Shown here piece after piece: positions 58,526-64,000 of a stretch of DNA of 64,000 bases. This DNA comes from an uncultured Anaerotignum sp. GTDB taxonomy: Bacteria; Bacillota; Clostridia; Lachnospirales; Anaerotignaceae. A program made the translations under genes and the position numbers. Under the pieces are notes generated by a model. The model worked only from the letters and a program-made list of their open reading frames with translations. It searched no databases and was not told the DNA's origin. Positions within the stretch are counted from its first letter, which is position 1; each line of letters begins with the position of its first letter. The stretch covers positions 35,363-99,362 of the forward strand of contig CAJTQX010000003.1 of NCBI GenBank assembly GCA_910578425.1. The letters run 5' to 3'.

Positions 58526-58702
58526 ATGGAGGAACAGACCGCGCTGACAAAGCGTATCAACGAACTGGCAAGGAAAAGCAGGGCGGAAGGGCTGACAGAG
58601 GAAGAGAAAGCCGAGCAGGCAAGGCTCCGACAGGAGTTTTTGGTGAAATTCCGCGCGAATTTCAGAGCGCAGCTGGAAAACATTGAGATTGTGGATGACT
58701 AA
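58526..58702 (+). CDS. DUF896 (YnzC-like) small protein
   Basis: 58 residues: EEQTALTKRINELARKSRAE, then GLTEEEKAEQARLRQEFLVKFRANFRAQLENIEIVD, the DUF896 helical hairpin found across Firmicutes; in Bacillus a member (YnzC) is linked to the SOS gene yneA. GGATGGTG precedes the ATG. Too short for many gene finders. Twelve bp before the next gene. Confidence 0.88.
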   Translation: MEEQTALTKRINELARKSRAEGLTEEEKAEQARLRQEFLVKFRANFRAQLENIEIVDD

Positions 58703-58713
58703 GGAGGGGTACC

Positions 58714-59439
58714 ATGAGGTTCCAGAGAATGAGAGATTTTGTGATGGGGGCGGTGACGGCTTCGCTTGTTCTGGGCGTCACGCCTGCGGCATTTGCGAAG
58801 GTTGCGAGCATGAATATTCCGGTACAGTACAATAATATCAAAGTGCTTGTGGACGGGAAAGAACTGCGGACAGAGAAAGAACCGTTTCTTTATGACGGGA
58901 CGACATATCTGCCGCTGCGCGCAGTTGCCGAGGCTGTTGGAAAAGAAGTTTCCTGGGATTCTGCGACAAAAACGGCTGCTTTATCCGGCGGCAGAGAGGA
59001 GCCTCCTACAGAGGAAACAGAGCCGGATGAAACGAAAGACAAGGAAGAGACGCAGCAGCCCGGCAGATGGACTCGTGTGACAAATAAAACAAGTGCAGTG
59101 GGCGGCAGCGTAGAGATCAAGTGCGTGGATATCAGAGAAAATCTGGATAATGATATGCTGGAACTGGATTTCAAATTTGATAATACAGGCGATGACAACT
59201 ATCATGTCTGGATAGAGGAATGTTATATCAACGGGAAAAGAATGCCGGTTGAATATGAGATATTTGCAAATGCTTACAATAACCGAAAGACAGAAGAAAC
59301 CCTTAAGATCAAGATGTCCGATTTAGATGCGGCGGAAATTAACAAACTCCATGAAATTTCAATAACATTTCATGGATATAACGTAGACGGCGGGAAAGGC
59401 TTTGATACAAACGCGCTGAGAGTACAGTTTAAGTCCTGA
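58714..59439 (+). CDS. Secreted stalk-domain protein
   Basis: 241 residues. Signal peptide to about residue 28 (VTASLVLGVTPAAFA), Copper_amine_oxN stalk domain at ~40-92 (IKVLVDGKELRTEKEPFLYDGTTYLPLRAVAEAVGKEV ...), acidic linker (EEPPTEETEPDETKDKEE), and a C-terminal beta-domain. GGAGGGG precedes the ATG. Exported; function unknown. Confidence 0.78.
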   Translation: MRFQRMRDFVMGAVTASLVLGVTPAAFAKVASMNIPVQYNNIKVLVDGKELRTEKEPFLYDGTTYLPLRAVAEAVGKEVSWDSATKTAALSGGREEPPTEETEPDETKDKEETQQPGRWTRVTNKTSAVGGSVEIKCVDIRENLDNDMLELDFKFDNTGDDNYHVWIEECYINGKRMPVEYEIFANAYNNRKTEETLKIKMSDLDAAEINKLHEISITFHGYNVDGGKGFDTNALRVQFKS

Positions 59440-59455
59440 TTCGGAAATGAAATAT

Positions 59456-59536
59456 AAAATCCCCCTGCAAATCAAATGTCTGACGGAGAAGCATTGCTTT
59501 CTCGCGCCAGACGGCCATTATGCAGGGGGATTTTTA
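59456..59536 (+). terminator. Large two-part terminator
   Basis: AAAATCCCCCTGCA pairs with TGCAGGGGGATTTT, enclosing a second stem GTCTG ... CAGAC with CGAGAA/TTCTCG-type pairing; then TTA. Confidence 0.85.
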
Positions 59537-59544
59537 TGCACAGG

Positions 59545-59712
59545 TTAAGAACCTGTTCCGAAATAATCCACACACTTTCTGCTTGCAGCTTTTACGCCAT
59601 GCTTCTCTGCTTTTTCTTGCAGGGCGGACAGTCCGCCTGCGAAAAACCGCCTTGTCTGGCATAAAATCTGTCGGCGCAATCTGTATGTGTTTTATTTCGG
59701 AACAGGCTCTAA
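59545..59712. mobile_element. ~168-bp inverted-repeat element
   Basis: Left TTAAGAACCTGTTCCGAAAT and right, reverse-complemented, TTAGAGCCTGTTCCGAAATA form ~25-bp imperfect terminal repeats. Inside is a GGCGGAC-a-GTCCGCC hairpin. No coding frame. Its right end abuts a truncated regulator gene. Confidence 0.7.
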
Positions 59713-59714
59713 GT

Positions 59715-59759
59715 TCAGTTGTTTTTGCGCAGTGCGTATATTTTTTCTGAAAAATCCAT
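59715..59759 (-). pseudogene. Start of an XRE-family regulator, cut by the inverted-repeat element
   Basis: AGGAGG lies seven bases before ATG 59759 and the frame reads MDFSEKIYALRKNN then stops, exactly where XRE regulators continue with the HTH (LSQEELAEKL-like). A promoter ATGACA-16-TATAAA is upstream on the minus strand. The remaining gene is absent on the other side of the element, so the loss is not a simple insertion. Confidence 0.65.
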
Positions 59760-59928
59760 GTTTCACCCTCCTTTTATACTTTCGCAGTGGATTTTGTCAT
59801 GGAAAGGATACCATAAATGAGGGTGGTTTTCCAGAAACCCGCCTTTCCAATTTGCGCAACCAGAGGTTGCATAATACGAAAAAACAGGATATTTACAATG
59901 TATCAAAGAGGCCCGACAAAAAGGCGGC

Positions 59929-60083
59929 TTGACTTAAGAAAACAGATTTTTCTCTTCTATATGATTTCTTAAGTCAAACGCTGACGGCAGTTGCCTGAGA
60001 AAATTTCTTCTAAAAAAGAAATCATTCTGAAAAATTGCGATTTTTCAGGCATTTCTTAAAATGAAATTTTCTTATGGCAACGC
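59929..60083. other. Cluster of long AT-rich palindromes
   Basis: TTGACTTAAGAAA and TTTCTTAAGTCAA (13-bp arms, 23-nt loop) at about 59930-59978, then a nested structure at about 59988-60083: outer GTTGCC ... AGAAAATTTC with GAAATTTTCT ... GGCAAC, inner CTGAAAAAT-tgcg-ATTTTTCAG. No gene is seen. It lies after the marR gene on the minus strand. Confidence 0.7.
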
Positions 60084-60131
60084 CCATAATAGCCGATCCC
60101 TTTTTGATACCGAAGCGGAACGCAGGGGGAA

Positions 60132-60722
60132 TTACTCTGTACGGGCGGCCAGCTTTTGCAGCAGAAGGAAAAGCTGTTCGCGTTCTTCCTGCGAAAGCGG
60201 GGAGAAAAAAGCCGAGAGCTGTTCAGTGCGGGCGGTTTCCACTTCACGTCTGCGTTCCTGCCCTGCTTCCGTCAGGGAAACCAGCATGACCCGTTTATCC
60301 CGTTCGTCAGTGCTTCGGTGGATAAGACCATCATTTTCCAGTTTTGCAAGCTGTTCCGAAAGGGACTGCGGACGAATGGCAAGATGGTTTGCCAATGCGG
60401 TCTGGCTTATGGGCTCCCACTCGCCGATAAGCCGAAGGATACGCTCCCGCGCAAGCGGCGGGCGGTGGTCATGAGGGGAACGGGAATACTGACCGCGGAA
60501 AGGCGCAGCCCCTTCCGGAGGAAACTCCTTTCCCATATCCGGAAACGGACCGCGCGGAGGCATCTGCCTTCTGGGGTCAAAGCCTGCCCGTGAAGCCGGA
60601 AAAGGTTCCATACCGTTGGGAGAGGCGGCTGGAAAAGCGGATTCTCTCCGGTTGTGTGCATGGCGGAGGTTATGTGTCAGAGAAAGAAACAGTTTGTACA
60701 GGTTTTCATCTGAGTATGTCAT
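60132..60722 (-). CDS. MarR-family regulator with long Pro/Arg-rich linker
   Basis: 196 residues. The winged HTH is at ~90-165 (RILRLIGEWEPISQTALANHLAIRPQSLSEQLAKLENDGLIHR, then DERDKRVMLVSLTEAG). The first ~20 residues fit the family's dimer helix, but ~65 residues of Pro/Arg/Phe-rich low-complexity sequence (AGFDPRRQMPPRGPFPDMG) are inserted before the HTH. Two matching palindromes flank its promoter, so autoregulation is expected. Confidence 0.85.
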   Translation of the reverse strand: MTYSDENLYKLFLSLTHNLRHAHNRRESAFPAASPNGMEPFPASRAGFDPRRQMPPRGPFPDMGKEFPPEGAAPFRGQYSRSPHDHRPPLARERILRLIGEWEPISQTALANHLAIRPQSLSEQLAKLENDGLIHRSTDERDKRVMLVSLTEAGQERRREVETARTEQLSAFFSPLSQEEREQLFLLLQKLAARTE

Positions 60723-60761
60723 AGTATCACAATCCTTTCTGTAATGCAGGTTTGAGAATAA

Positions 60762-60773
60762 TAAGGTACCTTA
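60762..60773. promoter_or_regulatory. MarR operator 1
   Basis: Perfect palindrome TAAGGTACCTTA just downstream of the minus-strand -10. Confidence 0.8.
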
Positions 60774-60781
60774 CTAAATAA

Positions 60782-60810
60782 AGTATAGCAGAGTTTTGAT
60801 GCGCCGTCAA
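60782..60810 (-). promoter_or_regulatory. Promoter of the marR gene
   Basis: Minus strand TTGACG, 17 bp, TATACT, bracketed by the two operators. Confidence 0.8.
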
Positions 60811-60815
60811 TATAG

Positions 60816-60827
60816 TAAGGCACCTTA
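60816..60827. promoter_or_regulatory. MarR operator 2
   Basis: TAAGGCACCTTA, one change from operator 1, just upstream of the -35; centre-to-centre distance 54 bp. It may also serve the rightward gene at 60947. Confidence 0.8.
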
Positions 60828-60946
60828 TTATAAATTTTTTATTTTTTCGGAACTTTTCAAAAATACATTCGTCTGAATGGGTGTAAGGTCAAAATGAGAA
60901 AACAAAAACAAAAAAAGATGATAATATTTTTAGGAGGAATTTTATT

Positions 60947-61894
60947 ATGAAAAAGAATTTGACAAAAGCAATGGCATTGGGTATGGCGTTTGCAATGGCA
61001 GGAACCGCAACGGCATTTGCGGAGGAAATCTCCAGGGGGCTGCCCCTTGCGAACACAGCGGCAGCAGAACAGACTGACGCGGAAAAGGAAGCGGAAACGG
61101 TGCAGGAAGCGTACATTACACAGGCTGGCAAGGTATCTGCTGTCAGCGAGGAAGACGAAAAGGGTCTTCGTGTGGTAACAATCGACAATGAGCAGGGCGG
61201 TCTGCGTTTCGTTCTGGACAGCATGACGCCTGTACTGAACAGAGAGAACAGCAGCCTTATTCAGGCGGGCGATTTGAAGGAAGGCATGGAGATTGCGGTA
61301 GTTTATGAAGCAAACAGCCCGATGGGCCTGAGCATGCCGCCTTACCTGGGCAGCGTGACAGCGGTAGTTGCAAACACAGATAAAGGCTTTTTCGTGGTTG
61401 GACATTTTGACGATGAGCTGACGGATATGAAAAACAGCCTGAAGCTGAACATTTCCGAGGAAACAGCTATCCACAATACGCTGGGCACGCGGCAGATGAT
61501 GACGGCGGAGGATATCAAGGGACAGGACGCGCTGGTGTTTTATGACATTACGACAAGGAGCATTCCCGCGCAGACAAATCCTTCCCTCGTAATGGTGCTG
61601 GCGGCTGCGCCGGAAGATGTGCAGGTTGAGGAACCGACGGGCGCGCTGCCGGAAAAGGAAGAAGAGGCACCGCAGCTTGTTCCCCTGCGGAAAACAGCGG
61701 AAACAATAGGCTGGGAAGTAAAATGGCAGGGGAAAGACAAGCCTGTGCTGATGGAAAAGGACAGCATTTCCATTGAAATCACAGCCGGCAAAGCGGAATA
61801 TGTTGTAGACGGCGACATGGTAAAACAGGCGCAGGTTGCCGCAGAGCTGAAAGACGGCGTGCTGTTCGTATCGAATGAGGTATTTGCAGGATAA
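60947..61894 (+). CDS. Secreted stalk-domain protein next to marR
   Basis: 315 residues. Signal peptide (MKKNLTKAMALGMAFAMAGTATAFA), a central beta-domain (YITQAGKVSAVSEEDEKGLRVVTIDNEQGG, then GMEIAVVYEANSP) and a C-terminal stalk-like domain (LVPLRKTAETIGWEVKWQGKDKPVLM and VDGDMVKQAQVAAELKDGVLFV). AGGAGG before the ATG. Divergent from marR and close to its operators, so it may be in its regulon. Confidence 0.75.
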   Translation: MKKNLTKAMALGMAFAMAGTATAFAEEISRGLPLANTAAAEQTDAEKEAETVQEAYITQAGKVSAVSEEDEKGLRVVTIDNEQGGLRFVLDSMTPVLNRENSSLIQAGDLKEGMEIAVVYEANSPMGLSMPPYLGSVTAVVANTDKGFFVVGHFDDELTDMKNSLKLNISEETAIHNTLGTRQMMTAEDIKGQDALVFYDITTRSIPAQTNPSLVMVLAAAPEDVQVEEPTGALPEKEEEAPQLVPLRKTAETIGWEVKWQGKDKPVLMEKDSISIEITAGKAEYVVDGDMVKQAQVAAELKDGVLFVSNEVFAG

Positions 61895-61937
61895 AAGAAA
61901 CCTCTGTGATAAAACTGCATAAAAAGAAATGCTGAAA

Positions 61938-61990
61938 ATCATGCTCTTTCTGTCAGATTTTTACGAATTTGACGGAAAGAGCTCTTTTTG
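61938..61990 (+). terminator. Intrinsic terminator
   Basis: GCTCTTTCTGTCA pairs with TGACGGAAAGAGC (one mismatch), then TCTTTTTG. Confidence 0.85.
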
Positions 61991-62036
61991 TGCATGAAAA
62001 AAGGCAGACAGACCGGAGCAAAGAAACAGTTTATTA

Positions 62037-62065
62037 TTGACAATCCCCAAAGAAATCAGTACCAT
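62037..62065 (+). promoter_or_regulatory. Promoter of the 102-residue protein gene
   Basis: TTGACA, 17 bp, TACCAT. Confidence 0.6.
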
Positions 62066-62129
62066 AGAGGTAAGGAAGGAAACGGAAGCGGGGGAGTTTC
62101 CAAAAGAACAAATACATTTGGAGGAAGCC

Positions 62130-62438
62130 ATGACAAAAGACAAGGAACCGATTTTGCAGTTTGAACGGTCAAAACAGGACGTTATGGACTATTTCGGCTG
62201 CGAAGGGGATTTTTTTGTAAAGCCTCAGCTTGAGCTGGAATGGGCCGTATGGCAGGATGAGGACTTTACGTTCCTTTGCTATTGGACGAAAGATGGGAAG
62301 AAGATTGACGCAGTCGTGGTGAAAAAAGGCGGCGCACCTATGATTTATAAAGCGGAGGAGTACACGATGGTGGTCGCGATAGACTGTGTGAAAATCGGCT
62401 TTATTTTCTGCAACGGCAAAAACCAGACGAAGTTTTAA
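62130..62438 (+). CDS. 102-residue hypothetical protein
   Basis: ATG 62130 has GGAGG five bases upstream. Sequence KEPILQFERSKQDVMDYFGCEGDFFVKPQLELEWAVW continues DEDFTFLCYWTKDGKKIDAVVVKKGG and ends FCNGKNQTKF. Small alpha/beta protein without signal peptide. No family recognised. Transcribed alone. Confidence 0.65.
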   Translation: MTKDKEPILQFERSKQDVMDYFGCEGDFFVKPQLELEWAVWQDEDFTFLCYWTKDGKKIDAVVVKKGGAPMIYKAEEYTMVVAIDCVKIGFIFCNGKNQTKF

Positions 62439-62582
62439 GAAAGGAACGGCGGTCCGTGGGGGAAACAGAAAAAGCGGCGCAGACAAGACTTCTAAAGCCT
62501 TTTTTTTTGCATAGACTGTTATACTGAAGGAAACAATGCCGGGAAAAAGGAAAAGTGCCGGCGGAGAAAAGGGGAGAAAAAG

Positions 62583-63287
62583 ATGCAGATGGATGGACTG
62601 CCGGAAAACAATTCGGTAACGATCGCCGGAACGATCGCGGAGGGATGTGTTTTCAGCCATGAGGTATATGGAGAGGGCTTTTACACATTCCGGATTTCTT
62701 CCGAGCGCCTCAGTGATAAAGAAGACATACTGCCGGTCATAGTATCGGAACGTCTGGTTGATAAGGACGCGCTTCAGGTGGGCGTGCGGGTGGATATCAG
62801 CGGGCAGCTCCGGAGTTATAACAATTACAGCAACAGAAAAAATCACCTTGTTTTGACGATATTTGCCAGGGAGCTGCGCATTTTGGAGGAAGGCGAGGAG
62901 AAAAATGAGAATCAGATCAGCCTGAACGGGTTTATCTGCAAGCCGCCCGTATACCGCAGGACGCCTTTTGGCAGGGAAATTTCGGATATCCTTATCGCGG
63001 TAAACAGGGCGTACAACAAATCGGATTATATTCCCTGCATTGCATGGGGACGAAATGCCAGATATATGGCGGGGCTGGAAGTTGGTTCGAATGTCCGTGT
63101 CTGGGGACGTATCCAGAGCAGGGTTTATCAAAAGAAAATCGGCGAGGCAACGGAGGAACGGACCGCTTATGAGGTTTCCGTTTCCAAAATAGAGGTGCAG
63201 GGACAGCAGAAGCCGGAGCGCGCGGAAGGCGCGGCGGAACGCATGGACTGGAACGGTGACCCGCCGGAGGCGGAAAAACAGGAGTGA
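62583..63287 (+). CDS. SSB-like protein with two OB folds
   Basis: 234 residues. Residues ~10-100 (NSVTIAGTIAEGCVFSHEVYGEGFYTFRI ...) and ~110-205 (NQISLNGFICKPPVYRRTPFGREISDILIAVNR ... YIPCIAWGRNARYMAGLEVGSNVRVWGRIQSR) each have the strand order of a single-stranded-DNA-binding OB fold; the second is the canonical SSB type. The C-terminus (PPEAEKQE) lacks the acidic DDDIPF tip of housekeeping SSB. AAGGGGAG before the ATG. It is six bp from the CobO-like gene. Confidence 0.8.
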   Translation: MQMDGLPENNSVTIAGTIAEGCVFSHEVYGEGFYTFRISSERLSDKEDILPVIVSERLVDKDALQVGVRVDISGQLRSYNNYSNRKNHLVLTIFARELRILEEGEEKNENQISLNGFICKPPVYRRTPFGREISDILIAVNRAYNKSDYIPCIAWGRNARYMAGLEVGSNVRVWGRIQSRVYQKKIGEATEERTAYEVSVSKIEVQGQQKPERAEGAAERMDWNGDPPEAEKQE

Positions 63288-63293
63288 ATCAGT

Positions 63294-63791
63294 GTGAGAA
63301 AAGGGAAGATTATCGTTTATTACGGCGGCGGAAAAGGCAAGACCTGTGTTGCGGTGGGCAGAGGCCTGCGGGCAATCGGAGACGGGCTGCGCGTGGTGAT
63401 GATTCAGTTTATGGATTATTACAACAGCAGGGAAATGTCGCTGCTGAAAAAGCTGGAGCCGGATTTCAGGATTTTCCGCTTTGAAAAAGACCGCAGCGGC
63501 GAGGAAGTTTGCAGCGCGGAAATTGACAGTTCTGTACGGAAGGAGATTTCAGGGGAAATCCGCAACGCGTTTAATTTCGCGAAAAAGATCGTAGATACCG
63601 GAGAGTGCGAGATGCTGATGCTGGATGGCGTGCTGGAATGCGTGGAAAAGGAATATATCGAAGAAGCGGAGCTGGAGGAACTGCTGGAACGGCGGCCGGA
63701 GTATATGGATATCCTGATGACGGGAACGGTACTTCCGGAGGAACTTGCTGAAATGGCGGAATGCGTTTACCAGATTGTCGCTGAGAAGTAA
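63294..63791 (+). CDS. CobO/CobA-like P-loop protein (corrinoid adenosyltransferase family)
   Basis: 165 residues. KGKIIVYYGGGKGKTCVAVGRGLRAIGDGLRVVMIQFM matches the CobA/BtuR start, with P-loop GGGKGKTC instead of GNGKGKTT. The later strand MLMLDGV and the RRPEYMDILMTG segment also fit. GTG 63294 with AGGAG nine bases upstream, directly after the SSB-like gene. True adenosyltransferase activity is uncertain because of the altered P-loop and context without cobalamin genes. Confidence 0.75.
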   Translation: MRKGKIIVYYGGGKGKTCVAVGRGLRAIGDGLRVVMIQFMDYYNSREMSLLKKLEPDFRIFRFEKDRSGEEVCSAEIDSSVRKEISGEIRNAFNFAKKIVDTGECEMLMLDGVLECVEKEYIEEAELEELLERRPEYMDILMTGTVLPEELAEMAECVYQIVAEK

Positions 63792-63855
63792 AAGACGGTT
63801 ACTGCCGCCGATAAGGTGCGCAAATCATTTGTATTTATTTTAATGTAAAAACAGT

Positions 63856-63894
63856 ACAGCGGGAGCCTTTGGAAACGAAGGTTTCCGCTGTTTT
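63856..63894 (+). terminator. Terminator of the SSB/CobO-like unit
   Basis: ACAGCGG and CCGCTGT with inner CCTT/AAGG, 8-nt loop, then TTTT. Confidence 0.8.
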
Positions 63895-63958
63895 ACTGCG
63901 ATTTTGCGGGACTGAATGGAGAATAAATGATACTTTTGAAAAAAATTGGAAAAAAGTG

Positions 63959-63986
63959 TTGACAAATTTTATGAATGGGGTATAAT
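63959..63986 (+). promoter_or_regulatory. Strong promoter reading out of the window
   Basis: TTGACA, 16 bp, TATAAT; its gene lies beyond position 64000. Confidence 0.8.
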
Positions 63987-64000
63987 AATAAAGCCGCTGA

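Noticed and set aside
63294..63791. Firm naming as cobA/cobO
   Set aside because: Altered P-loop and no cobalamin gene context; kept as family-level call only.
1..64000. tRNA and rRNA genes, prophage or restriction-modification islands
   Set aside because: None of the expected T-loop sequences, rRNA cores, integrases or methyltransferase-endonuclease pairs were recognised.

Overview
The window looks like the chromosome of an anaerobic, spore-forming member of the Clostridia, most likely Lachnospirales; I lean towards an Anaerotignum-like organism, but that is an inference. The reasons are AGGAGG ribosome binding sites with frequent GTG/TTG starts, an HrcA/CIRCE heat-shock operon, the Firmicute order rsmD-coaD-ylbJ with a candidate sigma-E promoter before the sporulation gene ylbJ, AsnA, a ThiI without rhodanese domain beside a NifS-type desulfurase, and many small lipoproteins and stalk-domain (copper amine oxidase N-like) secreted proteins. 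No rRNA, tRNA, CRISPR or prophage genes were seen.

Layout. 0-0.5 kb: end of an M20 peptidase and a tandem hairpin repeat. 0.5-5.4 kb: a seven-gene leftward operon (two half-size DMT transporter subunits, a PfkB sugar kinase, an azoreductase-like flavoprotein, a 67-residue Cys protein, an LDH/MDH-fold protein and a double flavodoxin-like protein), the most coherent uncharacterised gene set here. 5.6-15 kb: a DUF6612-like lipoprotein, a COG2509 flavoprotein, rsmD-coaD-coiled coil, ylbJ, a VanW/G5 protein and a HypE-like protein. 15-23 kb: a 29-residue ORF after moxR-DUF58, a diguanylate cyclase, secreted proteins, an ECF sigma/anti-sigma/small-protein operon and a secreted nuclease pair. 23-31 kb: hemW and the heat-shock operon hrcA-grpE-dnaK-dnaJ. 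31-54 kb: lipoproteins, a Cys/Met PLP enzyme with divergent LysR, ligA-pcrA, yerC, a PHP phosphatase, marR-MATE pump, an amino-acid ABC transporter with a DapF-like racemase, a disrupted hxlR, asnA and folC with two partners. 54-58 kb: prmA-rsmE-nifS-thiI. 58-64 kb: DUF896 protein, stalk proteins, an autoregulated MarR gene, a two-OB SSB-like protein and a CobO-like ATPase.

The window is unusually rich in small repeats. (i) Mosaic arrays of short hairpins, mostly with 3-nt loops, fill spacers at 0.2, 27.1, 29.3, 39.3 and 58.2 kb, including both spacers of grpE-dnaK-dnaJ. (ii) A family with ends AGGCAGTGTCG / CGACACTGCCT occurs at 12.9, 30.7, 32.5 and 53.9 kb, often touching a stop codon. (iii) A 276-bp inverted-repeat element flanked by TA splits an hxlR gene; removing it with one TA restores the frame. 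(iv) A ~168-bp inverted-repeat element abuts a 14-codon remnant of an XRE regulator. The dnaJ-prmA neighbourhood that is usual in Firmicutes is opened by ~23 kb whose two edges carry copies of family (ii).

Regulatory signals visible directly: a perfect CIRCE, a second palindrome over the hrcA promoter, tandem operators before marR-MATE, two operators bracketing the other marR promoter, a palindrome in the lysR/PLP-enzyme divergent region, and many intrinsic terminators.
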